Positions 53,100-63,769 of a stretch of DNA of 64,000 bases are shown piece by piece. Position 1 is the stretch's first letter. Each line of letters starts with the position of its first letter. The notes beneath the pieces were generated by a model. That model searched no databases, had not been told where the DNA came from, and saw only the letters and a program-made list of their open reading frames with translations. The DNA lies in NCBI GenBank assembly GCA_944472135.2, contig OX235262.1, positions 39,111,804-39,175,803 of the forward strand, given 5' to 3'. Origin of the DNA: Trichobilharzia regenti (Eukaryota; Platyhelminthes; Trematoda; Strigeidida; Schistosomatidae). Made by a program: the position numbers and the translations under genes.

Positions 53100-53400
53100 T
53101 ATTCTCCTAGTGAAAAAATACATACAAAGGGGACGTCTACTTTGACCAATGCAGGGTTTATCGCAGTTTACGCGATTTATTTTGTAATAGTGATCACATT
53201 TCCTTTCGGTGTTGAGTCCTTTAGTCTACCGAATATTGTGAATGAAATGATTGTGTCTGCTTGTGTATTGTCTATTCCAAATGGTTTTAATACTCTAGCC
53301 ATTATTTCGGAGATATTCTTTATGTATGATAGAATGAAATAGCAACAAGAAACATTCCTCAAAGAACACAATAACTCAAATAATCAAGCGCCATAAGTTC
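53100..53400 (-). mobile_element. Penelope-like linker and GIY-YIG remnant
   Basis: The minus strand encodes YIKNISEIMARVLKPFGI and TIISFTIFGRLKDSTPKGNV, the linker before GIY-YIG (YI...SE...R.LKP.GI...H.P...L), then KPCIGQSRRPLC in another frame (YIGQ..R.L). The hydrophobic plus frame over it is an antisense artefact. Confidence 0.6.
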
Positions 53401-53679
53401 CCCCTTGCCTTTCAGTACAGACGACTTATCGTTTTCTCTTGATAAAGATGAGAATCTGGTCAAGGAGTATCCAATAACTGTGAGGTAGCGTGATTAGTGA
53501 GCTTACCTTTATAAATGGCCTACGTAACCAATACAACAGTCATCAGGACATTAATTTAATAACAGTTGTATCTAAAATACTGGCTTCTCCTGTAACCATA
53601 AGCTTTGTGAAACATGTTGGGAGCTATTTCGTAAAGGGCATATAATTACACTTCAGTATGTAAAGTCAACATATTATTC

Positions 53680-54015
53680 ACAGTAGAATATAAGGCTTTA
53701 GCAAGACCTTGCCACTTCGCTCTGCTCTCCGCATTTGTTCTTTTTAAGCTGGCTCCACGACTACCTACAAACTCCCATTTCCTCTTAACACGATCTTTTC
53801 CATGTGGCCCTCTAACAAATCCGAGAGTTTAATTGGTGTGTGATGTCAGCTGGATGTTTGCTCAGAGTTATCCCGGCTCATCGCTATTCTCTCCTGCATA
53901 TTTTTTTAACCAACAGGTTCCTGGATAACTCGCTGAAACGTTAAAGTTCCTTCTAGTTTCCTTATCCTTTCCAGTGAGCCATCTGATTTTCAGTACTGAA
54001 GGGAGACAAAATTTA
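53680..54015 (-). mobile_element. RTE-type non-LTR 3' fragment
   Basis: Minus strand: RKWEFVGSRGASLKRTN region and KIRWLTGKDK-like text. Order and spacing match the end of the RTE family. Confidence 0.5.
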
Positions 54016-54204
54016 AAACTTCGTCTTCTAAAGGTTAATTTTCTCTTGTATTAAGGAGAAGCTTCAACTTTTGACACATACCATTATTCGCTTACTAATG
54101 CAGAGCTTAATCAATAAGCTGCAATCTTCTAATTGTATCATCAAAGTAGTATTTCGTATAACTATCTCGAGTAGGATACAAAATGACATAAACACTGCAA
54201 ATGA

Positions 54205-54510
54205 CACGAAAAGAGACTACCGATTACTACTATTCCCTTGGATTCCAAACGGCCTCAGCAATATATCGCTATTTCATTTTGCTTTCTGCTAACTGCATAG
54301 GCTGGCTGCACAGTCATCCACAAGCTTTCATTTCAACCCTTTACACGATCTCCTCTATTTTACCCTCTCACCCTCACCCTACTGATCGGTTCCCATTAGG
54401 GGTTCCGCCAGGCGACTTGGTGTGAGAAGTCCCTAGAAGGCCTCCTGCACAGTGTTTGCCTAGTCCATCTCCCTTTTTCCTGCCTCTCCGTTATTGACAA
54501 TAATTTAGGG
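54205..54510 (-). mobile_element. RTE-type non-LTR 3' tail
   Basis: Plus text ttcccttggattccaaacgg is the reverse of the ggaa.cca.gg-type tail, followed by the C-terminal region in reverse order up to caggaaaaaggga. Confidence 0.45.
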
Positions 54511-54789
54511 AGAAGACTACAGAAGTTCTAGTAATCGGCTAACAACAGAATACTATTTATCCAGCAGTATACAAGAACGGGAAGTATGTAATACAATACG
54601 AGAAAGCATGGCAATTTCAACCTAGGTATACAAAAAGAAACAATGATTAATTTCAGCTCACTGTGGTAACAATTATTCAACTTATTACATAACACTGTTT
54701 TGTTTTCTACTACATTAAAGATTCATTTATCAACCCACTGATTTCATTACAAATCACAACCAAATACCTCATCGCAGATTAATACATAA

Positions 54790-55905
54790 TTTCCTACCTG
54801 AATGTTGATGGGTATGTGGTGCTACTACGGGGTGCCGCCGACAATTATACATCTCATCCAACAGCTATACGACAATGCTGCGTGCCAAGTAATCCACAAC
54901 AGAAAACTTACGGAATCCTTCGAAGTGAGCACGAGAGTGAGGCAAGGCTGTCTACTATCGCTAATGATTTCGCTGATTGCAATAGATTGGATAATGCGAC
55001 AGACAACGGCCAATGAGGAAACAGGCATAAAATGGACTTCGCCCGTCGATGATATATGTCTGATTTCCCACATACCGGAAGATATGCAAGTGAAAAGCAA
55101 CACGTAGGCAGAACAAGCATCAAAAATAGGTTTCCAAGTAAACACATAGATAAAACAGAGGTGATGAAGATTCCTGGCCAACACCGACAGCAACAACAAC
55201 AAAAGACAACAATCAGCCAGCATAAATGGGACGAACCTGAAACAAACAACCTCCTTTACCTACTCACCGACCTGGGAAGCATCGTTTCAACTACAGGAGG
55301 ACCGAACTGACGAGGATATCAAAGCCAGAATCGGAAAAGCAAGACAAGCTTTCATTACTCTCAAGTCTGTGTGGAGGTCAACATCACTCACCATCAAAAA
55401 TAAGATCCGGATTTTCAACTCCAATATGAAGTCAGTGCTACTCACTATATGGATCAGAGACTTGGCGCGTCATGAATAGCAGCTCCAACAAACTACAGAC
55501 CTTCATCAACAGCTGCCTTCGATAAATACTCAAGATCAGATGACTGGCCAGAAAAGATCAGCAACAGGGATCTCTGGAAATGAGCGAACCAACTCAGCAG
55601 GAACCGATTGTGAAACAAATAGGCAGGAAGAAATGGAGGTGGATTGGCTGGCCATACTCTGAGAAAACATGGCATCAAGTGACATCACTAGACAAGCCAT
55701 TGCTCGAGTGGAACCCAAAAGGAAAGCGGCGAGTTGGTCGTCAGTGTGAGGTTGACTTGGAGGAAGTCATGTGAGGAGGAGATGAAAGAATGTGGGCAGA
55801 CTTGGAGCGGAGTGAAAAAGTTGGCAGAAAACAGAAGGTAATGGAGATGCGCAGCTGAAGCCTTATGTTCCTTTAGGAACTAAAGGAAATAATAATAATA
55901 ATGTA
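54790..55905 (+). mobile_element. RTE-type non-LTR retrotransposon, longest copy
   Basis: The plus strand encodes YYGVPPTIIHLIQQLYDNAA, VRQGCLLSLMISLIAIDWIM (RT motif), DDICLISH (remains of YADD), then after shifts DEDIKARIGKARQAFITLKS, NKIRIFNSNMKS and KWRWIGW with the ITRQAI.. and KRRVGRQ.E.. tail, ending in (AAT)n. The upstream half of the ORF is absent (5' truncation, usual for LINEs). Confidence 0.82.
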
Positions 55906-55909
55906 GTGC

Positions 55910-57470
55910 TTTGTCGTAAACTATTTTTGGAAATGATAATTGGCACAGTTTAGTGTGCTACTGAATCTATCCGAACGGTTTTTACTTTCCGACTGTACGT
56001 TGATTACTTACAGTACCTGAAAAACAAGGAGCGATGGTGTTGCGGAGTCTATGGGATAAGTGCTTGAGACCAGTCATACACGGCCAGTTTGAAGTTGTTT
56101 TTGGATTAGTGTGCGTATTAAAATCTTTTCGCCAGCTACCGACCAAATCGGGATATAAAACTCTCAGGATTAACCTTTACTAACCCACTTCTCCAGAGCG
56201 GAGAGGCAGCATAACTACCCCGCTAGCGGTATGACTTCGTCCACAAACCTCCGATATAGTCTAAGCGACTAGTTTCAGCTAGTGTAGCTCATTGGGTTAC
56301 TGAGATATGTAAGCCCAACCGCCACATCGAAATACTAACTATCGGTTGAACTGTCCTAGGTCGCTTATCAAACTTTTTTCGGATCTGCTTCCAGCTTATT
56401 ACAAATCGCTAGTTACTTTTTGTATCAACTGTAATGTTTATGTGACCACATTCTACTCTTCATTCTTTCATAAAACTGGGATTATCACTGTTAGTAGCTG
56501 TTTACTACGAAATGTAATGGTACTTTAGTGGAGTAAATATGTGCATAAGAGGAAAGGAATAGTTTAACAAAGACCAGTAAAAGCATGTACAACCTTAAAA
56601 ATGATAGGAGGTAAATAGGTCTTTACTATTTTTGACAATTTTCAGTCACGTCAGTGAAAGTCTTCAGTCACAGGATTTTTTAATATCCCACTTGGACAAA
56701 GTACACTTTTACGGGATTCTTAATCACTACCATTAGCTTCTTTCAAACTAGTCCCAATGAAATCAACTTTGTTCACCTCAAGAAAAAAATACAATCACTC
56801 AGCACATATGGCATGTACCAGACGCATCAATCAAGGGAGATTCAGCCCCATAGGTCTATTTACTGTCCATAACTAAACGTGGTGAGAGCTGGCTGTTAAT
56901 CAAAATTGGTGAACAGTATTTTACATCAGTGTTTATGTCCCCAATTATTGGTCGTGAGAAATATGAGAACAAAGGCTTTGCGTAGGCGGATACAGTTAAC
57001 ATATAGATGATCTGACATTCAAGAAAAAGTCACAAAGAGAGGCAAGGTTAACTTTCTGTGAGAAACAACCAATCAGAAGACTGTGTTTTTCTGCTAACAA
57101 TAATCTATAATATGTAAATGAAAATCTATAAATATGTGTTGATTTCCTTAATAAACGATCTGTTGCCTGGCCCTTGTCTTCTGCCGTTACACTGCTACTT
57201 TCTACCCCAAAATGAAGGATACAAGATGTAATAATAAACAAGAATATCGGGTAAAAACATCGCAGAATTATAATTGTTGTAAGAATTTACTTGTTTTATA
57301 AAATTAGGGATTTGAAAGGTGGTAATAACAAAATATTAAGAACACAACCTTCAGTGAAGAGACTGTTTTCAACGAATTTATTATCAAGCTGTAAAATCGT
57401 ACATATATGGCTTTTTTAAGACGGAATTGAACCATAGGTGTGAATTCATGAAATAATATTAGTATGAAAT
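55910..57470. other. Intergenic, unassigned
   Basis: 55990-56330 has a repeat-like, less AT-rich character (possible LINE or SINE body), but no match in the window apart from a weak one near 59280. Small frames here have no resemblance to known proteins. Confidence 0.25.
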
Positions 57471-57473
57471 GCA

Positions 57474-57712
57474 AGTGCGTCGGTGGCATAGCGGTTAGGA
57501 CGCTCGCCGACCATGCACATGGTCCGGAGTTCGATCCCCGGCCGCAGACGCACTCCTTTACCTCGCTAAGCCATAAATAATCCCGGTAAAGAGGAAAGGT
57601 TGGGCATGAGGCTAGCAACCCCATCCTGTAAAATAAACACTGCTACAGAAACTTCAAACCACTAGCTTGAAGCCCTATGTTCCACCGGGGAAAGTGAAGG
57701 AAAAAAAATGAA
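57474..57712 (+). mobile_element. tRNA-like SINE family B, best preserved copy
   Basis: Head gtgcgtcggtggcatagcgg then ttaggacgctcgcc (A box), B box gagttcgatccccggcc, body cctcgctaagccataaataa, ggaaaggttgggcatgaggc, end gccctatgttccaccgggg and an A-rich tail. About 0.24 kb. Confidence 0.88.
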
Positions 57713-57714
57713 AT

Positions 57715-57828
57715 GCAGTGAAAATATTTGTAATTATAATCATAGTTAAATGTCAGGTGGCAACACAATTAATGTCATGTAGAGAATAATTAATAAGACG
57801 CATAGATGTCAGATAAGGGTGTATATAA
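57715..57828 (-). repeat. 3' region of the GIY-YIG element (minus)
   Basis: Shares text with 40120-40250 in the same relation to a GIY-YIG end. Confidence 0.45.
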
Positions 57829-58137
57829 TTATAGGGCTAGTAGGTTAATATAAAAAGTTGCGTAACACCGTGTGAAACTTTTGAAATCTGCCCTGTAGTG
57901 CCAAGGCAGAAGCAGGGATTGTACATACTTCTTTTGTACACAAAGGTCTAGCTTAAATTCATGAATGATCGGGGCCTCTGCTGTCTTTGTAAGCTTATAG
58001 CGAAGAAAATACTGTAATCCAGTATGGATTCGATAGATCACCTGAAAATCGTGTTCAGGGTTGATGGAGTGACAGGAGTCGATCAAGTATTCTAGAATAG
58101 AGAGAAAGTTTGTATAACAAAAACACAATAGTACCAA
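57829..58137 (-). mobile_element. GIY-YIG element C-terminal fragment
   Basis: The minus strand encodes INPEHDFQVIYRIHTGL, then FKLDLCVQKKYVQSLLLPWH, the terminal signature of the family, uninterrupted for about 60 residues. Confidence 0.75.
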
Positions 58138-58344
58138 TAGGGATTAAAACACATAAAAACTACCGAAATAAAAAGAAAGATAATAGGATAATATCTGTCG
58201 AGAGAATTGACTGTTTATGACGGTCATGGTGAAGACTAGATTCAGGCGGATTTCTTCTGGATCGCTAGTTCAATGTCCGCAACAACTGTGATCGTCCTAT
58301 GCTTTTATCCGATCTTCTTGTTTATTATTACATTTTAATGATCT

Positions 58345-58435
58345 ACTTTCCAAAGGTTCTCTAACCAATGTCAGCTGATGATGAAATCCTGTAACCAATC
58401 AACCAAATCCCTACAAACCAATACTTGAATATCAA
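58345..58435 (+). mobile_element. 3' end of a first family A unit (tandem with the next)
   Basis: ccaaaggttctctaaccaat to caaaccaatacttgaatatc; its end is immediately followed by the start of a full unit. Confidence 0.75.
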
Positions 58436-58830
58436 TGAGATGTACGCTGGCGACTGGCCCTATTCAGGTAGTTAGTTGCCTGGGGTTCCAGGGGGAAGTC
58501 GTGACCAGTAGGGTGAAGCAGGTCGGGTGTGAGGACAAATACTCACCAAAAACATTGGCTAGCGGTTGCGCTATATCGTGAATTGGCATAGGTTAGAATT
58601 CATGGGCCATTGGATCGAGTCCCAGTGGTCTACCAGCTAGCTCGCCTTGTTACCAGAAGGTCCTGGGTTCGAACCCTGTCGGGGGGTGCGTACTGCTGAA
58701 GAGTCCCAAACTAGGACGAAACAGCTGTCCAGTACTCCAGGTTTTCCAATGGTTCTCTAACTAATGTCAGCTCATGATGAAATCCTGTAACCAATCAACT
58801 AAATCCCTACAAGCCAATACTTGAAAATCT
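58435..58830 (+). mobile_element. Hammerhead retroposon (S-alpha type, family A), full unit with intact ribozyme
   Basis: About 0.39 kb. 5' body (gtgaccagtagggtgaagca, gcgctatatcgtgaattggc), A-box-like cccagtggtctaccagctag, perfect B box tgggttcgaaccctgtc, intact hammerhead (58690-58735), constant 3' end to cctacaagccaatacttga. The architecture equals the known schistosome S-alpha element, a Pol III-promoted retroposon or satellite with an active hammerhead. Confidence 0.9.
58690..58735 (+). ncRNA. Hammerhead ribozyme, type I, intact
   Basis: Stem I GTACTG/CAGTAC (58690-58695 with 58730-58735), core CTGAAGA (58696-58702; the seventh-position A is allowed), stem II GTCC/GGAC with a 7-base loop, GAAA (58718-58721), stem III CAG/CTG with no loop, cleavage after GTC at 58729. 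All invariant residues are present. Known relatives in S. mansoni self-cleave, with the short stem III favouring dimers. Confidence 0.92.
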
Positions 58831-58834
58831 ATTT

Positions 58835-59855
58835 GCAATTTTATCAATTTGTCGCTTGACCGGAAATAGTTTTGGAACTTTCTCACGCATTCACTATGAA
58901 TACACGAGTGTACAGCCTAGTTGATGACTTCGTCGAAAAGATATTTTCTTCTCTTCAGTCGTCTTTTGATATTTCTTATTATCTATAATCTACAAGTCTT
59001 CGAAAAATTACCTTCAATTTTACAGGAATTAATCATATGGCAAACATATTCAACCATTCCTACTCACAGAGTAAATAAAAGCTTATAAATGGCCAGCATT
59101 TCCTTTTTAAATGTGGTCGTATTGCCTCAATACTACTCTAAACCAACTGGCTAATTTTTACCAGTGAATCGACAATAAGATGAACATAGTTATTTCACTG
59201 GAAGACATCAACAGTAGTCAGAAACTCAACCAGAAACCAAAGGGTTGAGAATTTGCAGCTTACACGAGAAATGCATTTTTAAGCCGATCATACACAGCCC
59301 ATTTGCAGTACATTTTAGAGTTTTATCCGGATACATACTACCCCCGCAGGGTAAGTAAGGATGTACAACCTTTGGAGTAGATCTTCCTGAATCTCAAAAA
59401 CAGAGAAGCAACAGTTATAATTAGCTTGCTGGCGATCTGACAAAAAAAAATCACCTCATTGTTATTACACATCCCCATCCCAATTGCTAGGAGTATGGTG
59501 TGAGTGCTACTTATAATAGGATATAAGTAGTATATCAGTGAACGAATTGAGGAAAGTAATAATATGTTTTGGGGCATTAGAAAAAGTAATCGGAGAAGAG
59601 AACTGTGAGAATAACGTTAGGAACACAAGCCATCGAATATTCGACCAATTTGCAAATAATGTGCAAGCATCATAGGTCTTTTCATATTTACAATACGACT
59701 TCACCATCAAACTTCCACCATCGTGTGAACGAATTGTCTGCTTGTTGAAACACTATACATACATATGCACAATACAGTGGTTTAGTTAGTTGGAAATCAA
59801 TAGCCTGGATAAATTCAAGTCACGGGTAGACTTCATTGCCTTAATGATGATGACT
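58835..59855. other. Intergenic, unassigned
   Basis: Minus frames at 59338-59577 and 59507-59710 have no family resemblance. Nothing else seen. Confidence 0.25.
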
Positions 59856-59859
59856 TTTA

Positions 59860-60860
59860 GTTAAGGCGTATCTAGATAACACTGTTCGCACTGACTGACT
59901 GGTTTCAACATACAACTTTGCACCGATGTGCAGAATTTCGAGTCGCCACACTCTCCCCTCTTAACGCATAAAGTAATAGAAGAAACGTAAAACAGAGACA
60001 GTAAACAGAGATACAAGGCAAAAAGAATAGTAATATCGAAGATCAATATAGTTAATTGGGTACTATAAGTCACAAGGAGTGGATGCATCTACACCAGCCA
60101 TTGAGAACGATTTTGAGTCATATCACCAATTTCCTCCATTCTTCATTGGTTTTAAACATCACGAGGACCCCAACCAGTCAGAAAGTTCACACCTCCCTAC
60201 GTAACCGGCTTAAACTAACTGTTGTGGATTTCATTGACTGATGAATCCCTGTTTTGATTTGGCCACCACTATCACCTCTTTTCCAACCTGATCCATCCTA
60301 TGTCAGCTAACATTAAGCGTCGAGGAAGGCGATTACTAGGCATACGTAACACATGCCCTCACCATCTCAATCGATGTAGCTTCACAGCCTCGTCGATTGA
60401 TTTCCTCTCCCTCCTTACCTAGCACTCGACCGAAGCCTAACCTCAATATTGCTTACCCTATTTTACCACTTCACACGAGCGATAGAACGCAGGCACCTAT
60501 GATGAAAGACAGATAGCCTTTTCATGTCCTCCACTCTCAATAGCCAGGTCTTACAGACACGAAGGAGGACGGAGCGAACTGCCGAGCAGTACACCCGTCC
60601 TTTGATCAACAACCAGCCGGATATCACGTCTACGCCAGAGATGGAGTAAACTGGCATATGCGAAACTAGCCCTCCGTATCCGAGCCGAGATTTCGTTAGC
60701 GATCAACCCGTTGGGGCTGGTTGACGCAAATTCCCAAATAAGTGAAACGGTCAACGTGCTCTACCAATTCACTTCCTATTTCCAGGCTAGGCGCCAATGT
60801 AGTCCAGTCCAGTAGCATCACCTTACATTTGGCGTGAGCGAATCGCATAAGAACAATATG
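59860..60860 (-). mobile_element. RT-B non-LTR retrotransposon, C-terminal RT and 3' end
   Basis: Minus strand: ANEISARIRRASFAYASLLH and [39 protein letters not shown] and FHHRCLRSIARVKW, then the [11 protein letters not shown] region near 60350 and the 3' end (LEILHIGAKLYVE) at 59950. Same family as 32200. Confidence 0.8.
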
Positions 60861-60864
60861 GAAA

Positions 60865-61100
60865 AGAAAGACGAAGACAGAAAGCGTGAAAAGGCATATT
60901 CTTTTATTTTTAGAAAAAAAATCAAATATAATCTTTTGAAAAGAATTACATAAGCTTGAATTAAATAAATAAACAATAAATAAATAATTTATGTAAAATG
61001 TCTTCTAGATCACAGGAAAAGAAAAGCATAAAATCGGTGTAGGAGAGAGGAAATAAATAAAAGTCAGAGTGAATAAATCATGAAAGTCTGGCGAATAACT
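60865..61100 (-). other. 3' UTR of the minus-strand gene and spacer
   Basis: Very A/T-rich; includes the AATAAA at 60903 on the minus strand. Confidence 0.4.
60903..60908 (-). terminator. Polyadenylation signal for the minus-strand gene
   Basis: AATAAA on the minus strand, about 195 bases beyond the TAG at 61103, consistent with a short 3' UTR. Confidence 0.4.
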
Positions 61101-61102
61101 GA

Positions 61103-61488
61103 CTAGGAGATACCACCACTAGAATTAGTAATACACTCATTTGTATTGCGTAATGGATCTAATTTGTAAAATGGATCATTTGTTTCTGTCAACAATCGAT
61201 CATGCACCTTAGATGATGATGATGATGATGTTGAGGCTTCAAAATCTTGACGAGTAAAACGTTTATGATTAGGTAAAGCGTTCTTGGTTAAACTATTCAA
61301 ATCAACTAAATGATCGGGTATACTGTCTGTCTTCGAATTTGAAGCTTGTTTAGATGATGCGATGATGATGATGATGACAGGGATGAATGAACAGTAGACA
61401 TTTCGTTAACTCCATTCGATAATGTATGATTACCATTGATATTATCTGATTTATTGGTCAAGTTCTCAGCATCATCTGTCAATATGGT
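61103..61488 (-). CDS. Probable last coding exon of an unidentified minus-strand gene, frame broken in a Ser tract
   Basis: On the minus strand a good acceptor (pyrimidine run then ctatatag at 61489) opens into ACC ATA TTG and an open frame rich in Asn, Ser and Thr (LTNKSDNINGNHTLSNG). It reaches a poly-Ser triplet tract at about 61352-61378. There that frame runs into a stop at about 61309, while another frame becomes open and continues (NSLTKNALPNHKRFTR, second Ser tract, NDPFYKLDPLRNTNE) to TAG at 61103. The exon is 386 bases, one short of a multiple of three, so a one-base slip in the tract (real, polymorphic or an assembly error) is likely. It resembles no retroelement I know. No function can be assigned: the domains would lie in upstream exons outside the window. 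The alternative is a pseudogene. Confidence 0.55.
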
Positions 61489-61490
61489 CT

Positions 61491-61760
61491 ATATAGAAAA
61501 AAGTGAAGGAAAGGAGAGACAACAGGTAAGACAGTTATGCAGAGGATACATTTCGTTAACGCAGAAACAATAATTATACCAGAAGTTTCAACTAAATATT
61601 TCCCACTAGTTGCAGGATAACTAAGAGATCATTTATTTTTTATTTAAAGGCTTTTCTTCAGATGCTAACAGTCGGTCTTTGAAGCACATAATTTATTGTA
61701 ATATAAGTGAAAATATATAACACACAAGGACCTTTGGCGACGAACAGACCAAAAGCTTCT
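61491..61760. other. Upstream intron of the minus-strand gene (inferred)
   Basis: Sequence upstream, in the minus sense, of the 61488 exon. No coding motif or recognised repeat is visible. Confidence 0.3.
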
Positions 61761-61764
61761 CACC

Positions 61765-62635
61765 TAATTCCATATTAGTTTGTTTATTAGATGTATCACA
61801 CAGTGAGTGAAACAGTATTATTACATACTGGATGACAAGGTTTAGAACACAATCTATTATTGTTCATAATCAAATCAATTGTAATCACACGACTTTGAAA
61901 CTTGAGTTTTATAGTTTTCTTTGTTCTCTCCTAGCCGTCGTAGGGGTGGTAGAATTTTCCAGATATCTGGGACAGGTGTTCAATCATTCCTATTACACAT
62001 ATTTGCAGTTGATTTGATAAACAAAGCTTGTATTATCAATCTCTCCCTCCACCCCGTAACATCAGATTTTAAAACTATCATCTTGCCTCATCATATTGTA
62101 TAGTTGTGTATAATTGCATGTTGTGCTATCTATGGTTGAACTATTCTCTAAACTTCTTATCTTATTCGGGTTAACTAATCTACATTTTGCTAGGTTTTAT
62201 GCTCGGTTAGTCTGACTGCCCCTGTTCTACCACTTTGACCTATGTATTTAACCTGACAATCATTTCAGGCAGGGTATTGGATAAACTAAATTGTTTTGTT
62301 TTAAAGGCTCCACAGGATTGATCCTTTAACCGACAGAACTTGTTTTTAATTGAGTTTGTGGGTGATTCAAATGCTAGACACTCTTATTCCTGTCTTGTTA
62401 AGAATTCTGCGTAAGGTTTCCGAGGTTCCTTCCTTGTATGGAATTACCACTGATGATTTAGATTCCTTATTGTTGATGTTGTCTTGCGTATATTTGACAT
62501 GCATGTCATCATTAATATTAATATTATGACTATCACTATCACTACTATTATTATTTATTTGATTTTTACATTTCCCTAAATACTTCCTGACTAATCTGTC
62601 AGGGTAATTATTAAGTTTCAAAGCTTCTTACGTAA
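61765..62635 (-). mobile_element. Penelope-like element, C-terminal part
   Basis: Minus strand: VIPYKEGTSETLRRILNK and TGIRVS (linker before GIY-YIG), a frameshifted KYIGQSGRTGAV (GIY-YIG), then the C-terminal region (NDCTPVPDIW-like text near 61970, then the ctaatatggaatta end at 61765). 61765-62160 is the twin of 18705-19085. Confidence 0.75.
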
Positions 62636-62639
62636 CAGA

Positions 62640-62790
62640 TGTACAGAAGGAAATGAAGATGGATTGTGCATACTCAAAGGAGAAATGACGAGTTGAGCGT
62701 ATGTTCAAGGGTGACATGGAGGAGATAGTACAAAGAGAAAATGAATGTCTGTGGGAAATCGTGGAACCAGTTAAAAGTGACTGCAGAGGA
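62640..62790 (+). mobile_element. RTE-type 3' fragment
   Basis: gggtgacatggaggagatag, as in the TWRRS segment of the RTE tail, truncated before the AAT tail and abutting an RT-B copy. Confidence 0.5.
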
Positions 62791-62794
62791 CACG

Positions 62795-63560
62795 GTGAAT
62801 TAAATATGTGCTAACAGAATTGACCCTAACTGACTTCAGTGACTCAGGGATTGGCCTGTCACCAGAAAATAGTTTTGTCGAATTAAAATATACAGATAAT
62901 GTAGTCTTCCTAGATGCAGACGCTGAAAAATGCAGTCTTCTGAACACCTTGGGGACAGTAATCTTCGAATGTTCGCTATGCGATTTGCTCCCGCCAAATG
63001 TAAGATGATAATGCACGACTAGACTGCGCCGACTCCTAACTTAAAGATAGGCAGTGAAGTGATAGAACGTGTTGACCATTTAACTTATTTGCGAAGTTCT
63101 ATCAGTCCCAACGCGCTGGCTGATCACTGACTAAATCTCAGCACCGATACAAAAGGCTCGTGTGGTATTTGCTAACTTACATCATCTTTGGCGTAGATGT
63201 GATGCCCGACTACCAATTAACAAATGTATGAACTGCTCAGCAGCGGTTCGCTCCATCCTCCTCTATTACTGTAAGACATGGCCATTGAAAGAGGAAAGTA
63301 TGAAAAGGCTAGCTATCATTCATCATAAGTGTTTGCGTTCTATCTCTTATATTATATGGTCTAATAGGGTGAGTAATATGGAGTTTCAGTGTCGTATGTT
63401 AGGTAAAGAGGCAAAGTCGACTGATGAAGTTGTGAAGGAAATATATTACATATGTCTAGGAATCGTCTTCCTCGAAGAGCGATGATAGCCTAAATACGAT
63501 CAGGTTGGAAAACGGTTACGGATGGTCATTTCAAAATCTGACATCCATAAAGGGTATGTA
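62795..63560 (+). mobile_element. RT-B non-LTR retrotransposon fragment
   Basis: Plus strand: LKYTDNVVFLDADAEKCSLL (YADD replaced by YTDN), VFANLHHLWRRCDARLP, SILLYYCKTWPLKEESMKRL, IIHHKCLRSISYIIW and RVSNMEFQCRML. Older than the 32200 copy. Confidence 0.78.
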
Positions 63561-63564
63561 TGAT

Positions 63565-63765
63565 AGGGGGACAAGAGATGCGAATACAAGATAGTTATTA
63601 ATGAAACAATCAAAGATTGCGTGAGAATGACGCAATATGGTATATAAAAGTAGAATGATTATTTGGGTAAATAATTCTACTTCCACTTAGGATTTCTTTT
63701 CAGTTATAGGTAACTTCAATGTTATTACTACTAAATGATATATGCGTAAAACATGAACACAGTGG
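63565..63765. other. Spacer, unassigned
   Basis: AT-rich, no feature. Confidence 0.25.
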
Positions 63766-63769
63766 CAGT

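Noticed and set aside
53142..53342. Hydrophobic plus-strand frame that looks like a membrane peptide
   Set aside because: Antisense to a Penelope-like linker that is clearly readable on the minus strand.
54825..55249. Two long Leu/Cys-rich minus-strand frames
   Set aside because: Antisense shadows of the RTE-type reverse transcriptase on the plus strand.
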